Source of the DNA: Candidatus Saccharicenans subterraneus | GTDB lineage: Bacteria > Acidobacteriota > Aminicenantia > Aminicenantales > Saccharicenantaceae | Direction of reading: 5' to 3' | Assembly (NCBI GenBank): GCA_003426165.1 | Contig: QUAH01000013.1 | Location: 26,875 to 90,874, forward strand | DNA length: 64,000 nt | In this document: piece by piece, positions 18,821 through 28,064 of the stretch | Position numbering within the stretch: the stretch's first letter is position 1 | Layout of the letters: each line of letters starts with the position of its first letter | The notes under the pieces: model-generated | What the model was told of the DNA's origin: nothing | Seen by the model: only the letters and a program-made list of their open reading frames with translations | Database searches by the model: none | Translations under genes and position numbers: made by a program

Positions 18821-21800
18821 TTATTTCTTAAGGCTGCCGGGCCGCCTTCTCTGGAATTCAATCCTGATCCTGTTCTGGACCTCTTCTTCTATAACCGCAG
18901 TGTCGAAGACCAACCCGGCCAGGTACCGGGCATGAGCCCGCAGGTAGGCCACCCCCTGCCGGCATAGAAAGTCGAGCCAGGAGCCGGTGGCCGTTTCATC
19001 CATCACCTCGGGGGTCTGTTCCACCAGGGTCATCTGGCTGCGCTGGTTCAGGCGGGTTTCGGCCGAAGACTGCCTCCGGGCAAAGATATTCAGTCCGTCG
19101 TATATCTCCAGGGGTGAAACGAAGGGAGACCAGCGCCTGGCCCAGCGGTCATAACGGGAATAGAATTTCTGGTTGGAGTCCCGAATTCCAGGCGTGGAAT
19201 TCATCTCATCGATCAGGATCTTCTTGAGCTCTTCGGCCGCCTCGCGGTAGGGCCGGTAGATATCCAGGCTCAGCTGGCGATAATAGGTGAACCAGCCCTT
19301 GGGAATCCAGTAATCGCGGAAGAGGTAGGGTGAATATCCGGAGAACATCTGGACCCATTCGTGGGAAGGATAACCATGCAGGTTCAGGTAGATGTCGGGC
19401 AGCCAGTCGCGGTTAATCCGGGCCCGGACCCTGGCTTCCGGCAGCAGCGGCTGGCCCAGGCCCACCTGGTAGCCGATGTCAACTCCAAGCGAGCTGTACC
19501 TCCCGGCGTGCAGGCTGTGGAAGGGTTCGTTCTTCCACAGGTCCAGGGCCAGGGCCGCCCCGTCCGGGTTTTCCATGGGCTGGATGACCACCGAGAATTT
19601 CTTGAGAAAGTCCTGGTAGCTCCGGTCGGAGGCCAGCAACTTCGCAAACAGCAGCGAATAGTTGGTGGCCGCAACTTCGTTGGCATGCTGGCGGGCGGTC
19701 AGGTGAAGCACCGGTTTTAAGGTGATGAGCCTGGGCAGGGAAACATAGTCACCGGCCGGAAGGTAAATTTCCAGGACCGGCACCGGTCTTCCCTCGTAGG
19801 AATAACCGCCGACATAACTCCTGATGGCCGGGTGCCGTCCCAGTCCGGCGGCTATCTTGAGGCACTCTTCCGGTCCGATTATCCGGTCGGTGGGAATGTC
19901 AACGGCCGGTTCTGCAGTCCCTGGGATTGTGCTCACGGGCGAGGCCGGGGCTGCCGGGATTGTCCTTTCGGTGTGAAGGTCCTGGTATTGAATTCTTATT
20001 TTAAGGTTCTGGACTCCGGGGAAGGAGAAAAACTGGTTACCTATCGCCTTTTCCCTCTGTCGGGACAAGATCTCCAGCATCGAGGCCAGGAGGGTGTAAT
20101 CGGTTTCTTTCTCCGCCTGGAGCGAAATGCTAGCCAATTCCAGCCGGTCACGGCTGGCGTCATACACCAGCTCATCCAGGCGGAGGCTCTTGGGTTTTAT
20201 CGGGCTGAATTCCAGGGTTTTCCTGGCTGGCGGCCGGCCGCCGGCGGTCCAGCTAAGGGTCATGGTCGGTTTTCTGGACCGGAAGTCTTCCAGCTTGAAA
20301 CTGACCCTGGGGGTCTGGCCTTCGCTTGAAGGATGAATGACAGGCATGACGTTGCCCGGAGCTGAAGAACGGGAGGCGTCGGCCGGAAGACTCAGGTCTT
20401 CCTCGGTCCAGCCGGTTATGGCCCGCAGAAAGTCCAGGGTGTCGAAATAGATTTCATCGTGCAGCGCTTCCAGGGAACTTACGATTTCCTCGTCCAGTCC
20501 GAGGCGGTAATCCGGCTCGCTCAACCACAACTCCAGGGTCAGCCTTTTGAAATAGGGCTGCTTGGCGAAGGTCGGCTCGTGCCCGGTCTTTTGCAGGACG
20601 AAGTCACGGAGCGGCCTGAGGATTTCATCCTGGTAGAATTCCCAGAATTTTTCCGGGTCGGTCTGGACCGACGTTTCCAGCAGGCTTTGGCCGTTCTGGC
20701 TGACCCGGCACCAGCCGGTGGTGATGGTCACGGTTCCCCAGTCGGGCATAAGACGCAGAAAGGGAATCTCCCTGGTACTGGGTGAAAAATCATCCTGCCA
20801 GAGAAGCTGGTCCTGGCGGTCAAAGACCCGGACCTCGTATGTGGCCCCGGAAGCCGGCTTTTTTTCGAACTGGATGTTTTCAACAGGAAGACTCAGTTCG
20901 GAGGCTAGAATTTCGTCCACAGGATAGAGTTCCTGGAGCCAGCGGTTGGGGTCAGTATAAAATCTCTTGATTTTTCCTCCGGGTTGATCCTCAACCCCGG
21001 CGAAGCGGACGAGAACTCTCTGGACCGGAAGGTTCTTAAGGCGGGGGAGAACTCTTTCGGTCAGCCAGAAAAAGCCGGGCTTGTAGGCCGAGAGAACCTC
21101 GACTTCACCCCGGAAGTTTTTAGCCCGGAGGAGCTCTTCAACCTGCTGCCGGACTTTCTGTCTCACCGCCGGAGATTCGCTCAGGCCCAGGCTGATCATA
21201 ATTCCATCGGGCCGGCTGATTTTATCCAGGGCCTCTCGCACCAGGCCGAGGGCGGCCTCGGCTTCCCAGGCCCATTCCCTGGCTCCACTCAGAACCTCGA
21301 CCGGACGGTCCATGGCCTCGACTGTGACTTTTAGCTGGGTGCCGGGCAGTTCTTTGTCCAGAAAAGATTTGACTTCCTGTCCAAAAGCCGGGTTTTCCCG
21401 GGGTAGGTTAATGGTGACCTCCAGGTTTTCCGGTTGTTCTCGGCCGAGCTTCTTTATTTCTTCGGCCAGGCGGTCCAGGAAATAGGCCTCGGCGGCTCCA
21501 TTTTTCCCTTCCAGGAATTTTTCTGTTTCTTCTTTCAACCTGGAAATTTCCGGCTCACCTTTCCTGAATTCGGTCAGGTAGGGGAATTTCTGGCTGAAGT
21601 AGGCCAGGGTGTTATCAAGGACCTCGATTGAGGAGGCCTGGATCAGTAGCGAATCGGAGGACCCGGGTGCCGAGGGCAATATCTTTATCAATCCCTGCCC
21701 CGGACCAAGCTCGGGCAGCTTTAACTTGCCTTTTCGAATCAGCTCCCGGGTAAGAGAATTCTCGCCTACCAAAATTGGTGCTACCAGGGCTTTCGGGTTT

Positions 21801-22954
21801 TCAATTTCTTTATCCAGGTAGACCAGGGGAAAGGAGCCCCCGGCTGTTTCCAGCATCAGCCTGGTGGCCAGGAGCTGAAGGTTTCGACCGGAATAATCGG
21901 CCGGAATGATAACGGCTGTTTCTATTCCATCGGCAATTCCGTCGCCGTTGCGGTCGGCATAGAGCCCCCTGGTGGAAAAAACCTCGGTCAGGTCATACTG
22001 CCTGGGTTTTTCCGGAACCCTGGGAATTTCCTTGAAGCCTGGCGTCAGAAGGCGTCGGGAAGAGCCTGGCCGGGGCAGGCTGACCCTGTCCTCCCGGCCC
22101 GGAGAATTCAGGACGAATTCCAGGCTGGCACAGGCCGGGTAGGCCAGGATTTCTGTATTCTGCCCGAGGTTTCTCTCCCGGGATAGCTGGCGAAGGGAAG
22201 CTGCCACTCTTTCCAGGTCGGAGAGCTGAGAAAAATCGAGCTTCACAGTTAGAGAAGCAATCTCGCCCGCGGCCTCAAAGTTAATTGAATTCAGGCTGGC
22301 CGGGAGGCCGGTTGATGGCGGGAAGGTATACCGCAACCTGGTGACGGACACTCCTTTCGCACTGACCTTGACTCCTTCCAGGAATTTTTTCAGGTCTTTT
22401 TCCAGGCTTTCGTAGGTATAGCCGGATTCCCGGCCCCAGATTTCCCAGAAGTATGGCCAGCGCAGGAAAAAAGCCCGTCCGGTCTGGAGCAGGGTTTGGG
22501 GCGAGCCTCCCAGGCAGACCAGCCCGGATTGTCCCTGGTAATTGAAAGTTGCCACCAGTCCTTCATTGGGTTTTAGGCTGCCCGGGTCGATCTTTTCAGC
22601 CGCCAGGATTTTCCTGGCCAGCTTCAGCCTGGAGCCGATCAGTACCGGGTTCTTCAGGCGTGAGAAGTCCCTGACTTCCGATTCCAGGTAAACCAGCTTG
22701 AAGTCCAGGGCCAGGCTCTCCAGGTTGACCCTGGCGGCCAGGTCGGCGGCCAGGGCTGTTTCTTCGGCCAGGGGATTATCAGGGATGATTATGGCCAGGG
22801 CGATTTTCTCACTAAGACCATCACCATCTTCGTCCAGGAGAGTTTTCCCCTGGCGGAAAAGCTGTGACAGGCTGAAATCACCGGAGGCTGCCGGGCTGGC
22901 CAGCAGCCAAAAAATAATGAAGCATAAGATTAATAAGATTGATCTCCGTCGCAT
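18821..22954 (-). CDS. Giant secreted M14-family zinc carboxypeptidase-like protein
   Basis: About 1377 residues. A signal peptide (MRRRSILLILCFIIFWLLASP...) is followed by two copies of a domain of about 160 residues, each opening with a calcium-loop-like motif (DEDGDGLSEKIALAIIIPDN; DRNGDGIADGIETAVIIPAD), a long middle part, and a C-terminal M14 domain: zinc ligands in ARQHANEVAA (about residue 1088) and YLNLHGYPSHEW (about 1191) and the family NPDG motif. M14 enzymes remove C-terminal residues from peptides or process murein peptides. The start at 22954 is preferred to 22984 because a TGATAAAAT promoter overlaps the upstream ATG and GAGGG precedes this one. The substrate is unknown; it is probably periplasmic or extracellular protein breakdown. 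Confidence 0.82.
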   Translation of the reverse strand: MRRRSILLILCFIIFWLLASPAASGDFSLSQLFRQGKTLLDEDGDGLSEKIALAIIIPDNPLAEETALAADLAARVNLESLALDFKLVYLESEVRDFSRLKNPVLIGSRLKLARKILAAEKIDPGSLKPNEGLVATFNYQGQSGLVCLGGSPQTLLQTGRAFFLRWPYFWEIWGRESGYTYESLEKDLKKFLEGVKVSAKGVSVTRLRYTFPPSTGLPASLNSINFEAAGEIASLTVKLDFSQLSDLERVAASLRQLSRERNLGQNTEILAYPACASLEFVLNSPGREDRVSLPRPGSSRRLLTPGFKEIPRVPEKPRQYDLTEVFSTRGLYADRNGDGIADGIETAVIIPADYSGRNLQLLATRLMLETAGGSFPLVYLDKEIENPKALVAPILVGENSLTRELIRKGKLKLPELGPGQGLIKILPSAPGSSDSLLIQASSIEVLDNTLAYFSQKFPYLTEFRKGEPEISRLKEETEKFLEGKNGAAEAYFLDRLAEEIKKLGREQPENLEVTINLPRENPAFGQEVKSFLDKELPGTQLKVTVEAMDRPVEVLSGAREWAWEAEAALGLVREALDKISRPDGIMISLGLSESPAVRQKVRQQVEELLRAKNFRGEVEVLSAYKPGFFWLTERVLPRLKNLPVQRVLVRFAGVEDQPGGKIKRFYTDPNRWLQELYPVDEILASELSLPVENIQFEKKPASGATYEVRVFDRQDQLLWQDDFSPSTREIPFLRLMPDWGTVTITTGWCRVSQNGQSLLETSVQTDPEKFWEFYQDEILRPLRDFVLQKTGHEPTFAKQPYFKRLTLELWLSEPDYRLGLDEEIVSSLEALHDEIYFDTLDFLRAITGWTEEDLSLPADASRSSAPGNVMPVIHPSSEGQTPRVSFKLEDFRSRKPTMTLSWTAGGRPPARKTLEFSPIKPKSLRLDELVYDASRDRLELASISLQAEKETDYTLLASMLEILSRQREKAIGNQFFSFPGVQNLKIRIQYQDLHTERTIPAAPASPVSTIPGTAEPAVDIPTDRIIGPEECLKIAAGLGRHPAIRSYVGGYSYEGRPVPVLEIYLPAGDYVSLPRLITLKPVLHLTARQHANEVAATNYSLLFAKLLASDRSYQDFLKKFSVVIQPMENPDGAALALDLWKNEPFHSLHAGRYSSLGVDIGYQVGLGQPLLPEARVRARINRDWLPDIYLNLHGYPSHEWVQMFSGYSPYLFRDYWIPKGWFTYYRQLSLDIYRPYREAAEELKKILIDEMNSTPGIRDSNQKFYSRYDRWARRWSPFVSPLEIYDGLNIFARRQSSAETRLNQRSQMTLVEQTPEVMDETATGSWLDFLCRQGVAYLRAHARYLAGLVFDTAVIEEEVQNRIRIEFQRRRPGSLKK

Positions 22955-22974
22955 TTTAACCCTCATCGCCCTGA

Positions 22975-22983
22975 ATTTTATCA
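22975..22983 (-). promoter_or_regulatory. Extended -10 of the M14 peptidase gene
   Basis: On the minus strand the word TGATAAAAT gives an extended -10; the predicted start near 22968 leaves a 14-base leader with GAGGG before ATG 22954. This argues against the ATG at 22984, which lies inside the promoter. Confidence 0.5.
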
Positions 22984-23219
22984 TTTATCAGGAGGCCTGG
23001 TAAAAGTTTTTAAGCGGCCGGGAGAACGGCGGGCCTTGATCGAAATGGAGGCAGAAGGGACAGGCCTAAAATTCTGTTTGTATTTATTTCCACCGCTGAA
23101 GATAATAAAAAGAGAAATATGTTTTTCGGAGTTTCGGGCCGACTAATTATCTGTCCGGTTATCTTTCCAGGAAACGTATCTGAATATTATGGCGAGCAGG
23201 CCTGATTAAAGGAGGTCTC

Positions 23220-25226
23220 ATGACAACCAATGCTTTTATTCGCTTTTTAATATTTACCATGATCCTGCTGGTTGGATCGGTCATTTCTGCCTGGTTGCCC
23301 GGACAGGGGAGGGCGGCTTCCGGGGTCTCGGTCAGCTCCCCTGATAACCGGGTTGAGGTGAAAATTGAACTCGGAAACCAGATTGCTTACTCGGTCTATT
23401 ATGATGGAAAACAGGTCCTGGCCCCGTCTCCGGTGTCCATGACCATAAACGACAACGTGGTCCTGGGCCGGAGACCGGTCCTGGAGAATGCTGCCAGAAC
23501 CAAGGTGGATAAGACCATCAACCCCCCGGTCAGGGAAAAAAGGGCCGTGATCGTTGATAAATATAATGAGGTTAACCTCAAGTTCAGGGGAAATTTCGGC
23601 CTGGTTTTCAGGGTCTATAATGATGGCCTGGCCTACAGGTTCTATACAGGCTACCGGGCCCCGATAAAGGTTCGAGCCGAGGAGGCCAGATTTAATTTTC
23701 CCGACAATTACCAGGTCTATTTTCCTTTCACCAGGGGTTTTCATACCTCCTTTGAAAGCAATTACAGCTACCTGCCGCTCAAGGATATTGGCCAGGAACG
23801 TTTTGGTTTTGCCCCGGTGGTGGTGGAAATACCAGACGGGCCCAGGGTGGCCATCACCGACGTGGCCGTCGATGATTACCCGGGGATGTTCCTGACCGGG
23901 AGCGACCAGGGCCAGCCCGGGCTGATGGGGAAATTTGCTCCCTACCCGCTGGAAGAAAAATTGCGTGACAAGAGCGACCGGGAGCTGGAGGTGACCAGGG
24001 CAGCCGATTACATCGCTGAAACCAGGGGTGGCCGGCAGTATCCCTGGCGGCTGATCGTTCTGGCCGAAAAGGATGCCGACCTCATCAGCACCGATATCGT
24101 CTACCGGCTGTCCCCGGAGCTGGAACTCAGGGATACTTCCTGGATCAAGCCGGGCAAGGTGGCCTGGGATTGGTGGAATGCCAACAATATTTACGGTGTG
24201 GATTTCAGGGCCGGGATCAATACCGAGACCTATAAGTACTACATAGATTTTGCTTCAAAATACGGGATTGAGTACATCATCCTGGACGAGGGCTGGTCGG
24301 ACCCGGCCGACCTGTTCAAGGTTAACCCGGAGATAAACCTGGAAGAGCTGGTGAGGTATGGCCAGCAGAAGAATGTGGGGCTGATTCTCTGGTGCGTCTG
24401 GCTGACCCTGGACCGACAGCTGGACCGGGCCCTGGATTATTTTCAGAAAATCGGGGTTAAGGGGATAAAGGTTGATTTCATGGACAGGGATGACCAGAAG
24501 ATGGTCAATTTTTACCGGCGCTGCGCGGCCGCGGCCGCCCGGCGTCGTCTGCTGGTCGACTTCCACGGTGCCCATAAGCCGGTCGGACTGAGAAGGGCTT
24601 TTCCAAATATTCTGACCAAGGAAGGGGTGCTCGGCCTGGAATACAGCAAGTGGAGCACCCAGGTTACCCCCGACCACGACCTGATGCTGCCATTTCTCAG
24701 GATGCTGGCCGGGCCGATGGATTACACCCCCGGGGCCATGCGCAATGCCCAGGAAAGACAGTTCCGGGCCGTGTTCGATGTGCCCATGAGCCAGGGCACC
24801 AGGTGCCACCAGCTGGCCATGTATGTTGTCTACGAATCACCGCTCCAGATGCTGTGCGATTCTCCCTCCGCCTACATGAGGGAGCCTGAGATCATGGATT
24901 TCCTGTCAAAGGTGCCCACGGTCTGGGACGAGACCAGGGTCCTGGAAGCCAAGATTGGAGACTTCGCGGTGGTGGCCAGGAAGAACGGAGAAAACTGGTA
25001 CCTGGGAGCCATGACCGACTGGACGCCAAGGGAATTTGAGCTGAAACTGGATTTCCTGGAGCCGGGTAAGCTCTGGATGGCCGACCTCTGGCTGGACGGC
25101 CCTAATGCCGGCCGTTTTGCCTCCGATTTCAGCCACCAGAGCCTTAAGATTGCTTCCGGGGAGACAATTAAATTGAAACTGGCCCCCGGTGGGGGAGCCG
25201 TGGTCAGGTTGATTCCGGCCAGGTGA
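23220..25226 (+). CDS. Glycoside hydrolase family 97 protein (alpha-glucosidase/galactosidase type)
   Basis: 668 residues with a signal peptide (about 1-33), an N-terminal beta-sandwich, a (beta/alpha)8 barrel (about 290-570) and a C-terminal sandwich, the GH97 arrangement. Barrel motifs include KVAWDWWNANN, YIILDEGWSD, GIKVDFMDRDDQ, LVDFHGAHKP and LEYSKWS. GH97 contains inverting calcium-dependent alpha-glucosidases (SusB) and retaining alpha-galactosidases that use an Asp nucleophile. The Asp in VDFMD (about residue 419) fits the retaining group by position, but I could not align it. It probably cleaves alpha-linked sugars in the periplasm. A perfect AAAGGAGG precedes the ATG. No SusCD-like transporter is nearby. 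Confidence 0.9.
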   Translation: MTTNAFIRFLIFTMILLVGSVISAWLPGQGRAASGVSVSSPDNRVEVKIELGNQIAYSVYYDGKQVLAPSPVSMTINDNVVLGRRPVLENAARTKVDKTINPPVREKRAVIVDKYNEVNLKFRGNFGLVFRVYNDGLAYRFYTGYRAPIKVRAEEARFNFPDNYQVYFPFTRGFHTSFESNYSYLPLKDIGQERFGFAPVVVEIPDGPRVAITDVAVDDYPGMFLTGSDQGQPGLMGKFAPYPLEEKLRDKSDRELEVTRAADYIAETRGGRQYPWRLIVLAEKDADLISTDIVYRLSPELELRDTSWIKPGKVAWDWWNANNIYGVDFRAGINTETYKYYIDFASKYGIEYIILDEGWSDPADLFKVNPEINLEELVRYGQQKNVGLILWCVWLTLDRQLDRALDYFQKIGVKGIKVDFMDRDDQKMVNFYRRCAAAAARRRLLVDFHGAHKPVGLRRAFPNILTKEGVLGLEYSKWSTQVTPDHDLMLPFLRMLAGPMDYTPGAMRNAQERQFRAVFDVPMSQGTRCHQLAMYVVYESPLQMLCDSPSAYMREPEIMDFLSKVPTVWDETRVLEAKIGDFAVVARKNGENWYLGAMTDWTPREFELKLDFLEPGKLWMADLWLDGPNAGRFASDFSHQSLKIASGETIKLKLAPGGGAVVRLIPAR

Positions 25227-25288
25227 AGGGCGGGAGTTAACCCCCCTGGCTCGCCGGAGAGAAGTGGTGGGGGGCGGTTCGGCTCGCC

Positions 25289-25314
25289 AATATATGAAAA
25301 AATATTCATATATT
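25289..25314. repeat. Perfect 10-bp inverted repeat with 6-base loop
   Basis: AATATATGAA and TTCATATATT are exact complements around AAAATA. The stem is all A/T except one G-C pair per arm, so it is too weak for a typical terminator of the GH97 gene and more like a protein-binding site. Confidence 0.5.
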
Positions 25315-25453
25315 ACTGATTATAAATAAATTAAAGCCACCTTCCGGTTTCTTCTGGCAGTATCCATTCGGGTTATTTTATGCTATAATAAACATCGTTC
25401 TGGAAGCGGGTCTTAAGGGCTTTGGCCGGAGGCTGAAGCTCTTCAAAAAAGTC

Positions 25454-25482
25454 TTGACATAACCCGTTTTCAGGCCTAAATT
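25454..25482 (+). promoter_or_regulatory. Consensus-like promoter upstream of the SpoIID gene
   Basis: TTGACA (25454-25459), a 17-base spacer, TAAATT (25477-25482). It lies 254 bases before the next start codon, implying a long 5' leader or a small RNA gene. Confidence 0.6.
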
Positions 25483-25735
25483 ATGGTCAAGGGAACACAA
25501 TATATTGTATAGGTAAAAGATGGTAGACTATATAGTGGTTTTTGCCGATATAATTTATGGTTTCAACTTGCCCCATACCAGTTATCTCATCCTTCCACCA
25601 GGTTTTGGCTTGACCCGTGGAAACGGCGGTCTTCATCGGGCTGCCGGGCTATCCTCAAGGGGAAAAAGCCAATCGGTCATCTGCCCGAGTTGACGGGCCT
25701 GAGATAAAAAAAAATAAAAGGAAAAAAGGCTCAAA

Positions 25736-27964
25736 ATGAAAAAAATTAGAGCTTTGAAATATTTTCTGGCCACTTTTCTGGCCCTGTTTTTTATTGCCGG
25801 GAAACCGCCTGAATTTGGCCGGGAAAGCAATTTTTTCCAGGGATACGTGATACCCCAGCCGGTGGTCAGAATTGGCTTGATCGTCGGAATGAAGGAGGCG
25901 GCCATCAGCTCTTCTTCCGGGATGAAAATCTACGAAATTGGCCGGGAATACAGGCTGCTGGCCGAGGACGCCGAGGAAGTGGTCATCAAGGTCGAGAAAG
26001 AAAAGCTGACCGAAAAGTTCGTGCTGCTCATAACCCAGACCACCGACTACCAGGAAGCCGAGCTCCTGGCCGCTGAACTCAGCCAGAAGCTCCCAGGCCA
26101 GGTTCTGGTCGAGGAAAGGGTGGAAGCCGGCAGCAAGCTGTATCAGCTTAAGTATGGCGAGTTCCTGACCAGGGGACAGGCCCTGGAATCAATCCGGCTC
26201 CTGGATAGCCTTGGCTACCGGGATGTCTGGATCATCAGGGAAATAGTCAGTTTGCCTGAACCCGGTAACATCTGGCTCCAGGTCGACCATAAACTTCAGT
26301 CTTATAATAAAGAAGCCGACCTTTATTTTATCCCGGCTTTTCCCGAAAGCTTTCTCAGGCTCAACGAACGCAGTTACCGCGGTATTTTCCAGCTCAAGAA
26401 TACCGGCCGCGGGTTGGCCCTGATCAATATCTTGAACCTGGAAGATTATCTTAAGGGCGTGGTGCCGCTGGAAATGTCGCCGGGGACCTTCAATGCCCTG
26501 GAAGCCCTAAAGGCCCAGGCGGTGGCGGCCAGGACCTATGCCCTCAAAAATCTTGGCCGGAACAGCAGCCTCGGCTTTGACCTGACCGATACCCAGAGCT
26601 CCCAGGTCTACGGTGGCCTGTCGGCCGAGCATCCCCTGAGCAACCGGGCGGTTGAAGAAACGGCCGGCGAGGTGATCACCTACAAGAATGAACTGATTAA
26701 CGCCCTTTATACCAGCACCTGTGGCGGTATGACCGAGGATGCGGAAAACATCTTTTCCGGGCGTCCGGTTCCATATCTTAAAAGCGTAAGCTGCACCCAC
26801 GAGAAGCAACCCGAATGGCGACTGGAAACGGCCCGGGCCTATCCTGGAATCAGGATCAAGGGGCGGGATATACTGGCCGAGGTCTTCCCTCTGCTGGCTG
26901 CCGGGATAATTTCCCACAATTCTCCGGCTGACTATTTCGACCAGCCCGCAACCGGGGAGGAAGTGGCCGGGTACCTCGGGCGGGTTAGCGAGTTCAGAAA
27001 GATCAACAACCCGGCTGATATTCCCGGCCTGGAAAAATTACCCCAGGTCAACTTCGTGGAGCTGGCCCATGTCCTGGTTGGTTTCTTCGGCTGGCAGGAC
27101 AAGACCGGCCTGCTGCTTCTGCCCGCCGAGGTGGAATTTATGCTCAAGGACCAGCAGCGCCATAAAGACCTTAAGGAAGCTGACCGCAGGGCTCTGGCCT
27201 ACCTGCTGCAATCGGGAATATATCCCAATTACCTGCGCGAGGATAATCTGTTCCGTCCGGTGACCAGGGCCGAACTGGCCTTCATCCTGAAAAAGTCGCT
27301 GAGCTGGCTGGAAGACCTTTACCACCAGGGAACCTTTCTGGGGAAGAAGGGAGAACAGCTGGAAGTGATGGAAGGAAATAACCGCCGGTTGCTGTCCTGG
27401 CCGGCTGACGGCTACCTGCTGAGAAGCCTGGAAGAAGGCACCTTCCCGGCCAGGTCGCTGCTTCTTCTGGGTGGCGAAAAAATCAGGTGGATTGAAGCCG
27501 AAGGCCAGGTGCGGTTGCTGGAAGTCATGTATCCGCCCAACACCAATGTCCTGGACCGCAATTCCCGCTACAACCGCTGGAACGTCAGGGTGGCCCGGGA
27601 AGAACTGGAAAAAAACATCCTGAAGTCCTATCCCCAGGTCGGAACGCTGTCTGACCTCAAGGTTCTGCAGAGGGGAAAATCGAACCGGGTGATTGAACTG
27701 CAGATTACCGGTGACAAGGGAACGGTGGTGGTCGAGGGCCTGAGGGTGCGCTGGGCGCTTAACCTGAAGGATACGCTCTTTTCCATCGACCGGGAATATG
27801 ACCCTTCCGGCCGGCTGTCGCACTTTGTGTTCAGCGGCCGGGGCTGGGGGCATGGCGTTGGCCTGTGCCAGGTGGGTGCCTACGGCATGGCCCTGGCCGG
27901 GGCCGGCTACAAAGACATCCTCAGCCATTACTATAAAAATATAAAGATTGAAAAGGTCCACTGA
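25736..27964 (+). CDS. SpoIID/LytB-domain protein with N-terminal SPOR-like region
   Basis: 742 residues. A short N-terminal hydrophobic segment (signal or anchor) is followed by a SPOR-like stretch (about 95-165, LLITQTTDYQEAELLAAEL), then a SpoIID domain split by an insertion: LNLEDYLKGVVPLEMSP and AVAARTYALKNL in the first part, GRGWGHGVGLCQVGAYGMA at the C-terminus. The insert (about 410-590) contains an SLH-like piece (FRPVTRAELAFILKKSL). SpoIID proteins are lytic transglycosylases acting on denuded glycan strands, and SPOR domains bind such glycans, so a role in septal or wall turnover is likely. The SpoIID fold is well supported; the insert is unexplained. Confidence 0.85.
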   Translation: MKKIRALKYFLATFLALFFIAGKPPEFGRESNFFQGYVIPQPVVRIGLIVGMKEAAISSSSGMKIYEIGREYRLLAEDAEEVVIKVEKEKLTEKFVLLITQTTDYQEAELLAAELSQKLPGQVLVEERVEAGSKLYQLKYGEFLTRGQALESIRLLDSLGYRDVWIIREIVSLPEPGNIWLQVDHKLQSYNKEADLYFIPAFPESFLRLNERSYRGIFQLKNTGRGLALINILNLEDYLKGVVPLEMSPGTFNALEALKAQAVAARTYALKNLGRNSSLGFDLTDTQSSQVYGGLSAEHPLSNRAVEETAGEVITYKNELINALYTSTCGGMTEDAENIFSGRPVPYLKSVSCTHEKQPEWRLETARAYPGIRIKGRDILAEVFPLLAAGIISHNSPADYFDQPATGEEVAGYLGRVSEFRKINNPADIPGLEKLPQVNFVELAHVLVGFFGWQDKTGLLLLPAEVEFMLKDQQRHKDLKEADRRALAYLLQSGIYPNYLREDNLFRPVTRAELAFILKKSLSWLEDLYHQGTFLGKKGEQLEVMEGNNRRLLSWPADGYLLRSLEEGTFPARSLLLLGGEKIRWIEAEGQVRLLEVMYPPNTNVLDRNSRYNRWNVRVAREELEKNILKSYPQVGTLSDLKVLQRGKSNRVIELQITGDKGTVVVEGLRVRWALNLKDTLFSIDREYDPSGRLSHFVFSGRGWGHGVGLCQVGAYGMALAGAGYKDILSHYYKNIKIEKVH

Positions 27965-27990
27965 AAAATTTCCTTCCGCCCGGCCCTGAG

Positions 27991-28019
27991 TTGACAATAT
28001 CCCTGAACCGTTGTAGATA
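27991..28019 (+). promoter_or_regulatory. Promoter of uppP
   Basis: TTGACA (27991-27996), a 17-base spacer, TAGATA (28014-28019). The predicted start near 28026 gives a 39-base leader with AGAGG before the ATG. Confidence 0.65.
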
Positions 28020-28064
28020 AGTGTTTCGCCATCTGCTTCGGGCTGACCGTTAAGAGGTTGAGAT

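Larger units (their letters stand above)
25227..25735. other. 509-bp AT-rich intergenic region with palindromes and promoter-like boxes
   Basis: No ORF or recognised RNA. It holds a 26-base AT-rich inverted repeat (25289-25314), TGCTATAAT near 25380, a TTGACA-17-TAAATT promoter (25454-25482), short palindromes (CAATATATTG near 25500, ACTATATAGT near 25526) and a TATAAT at 25549-25554. A transcript from 25489 would carry a leader of about 245 bases before the SpoIID gene, or could be a separate small RNA. Confidence 0.5.
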
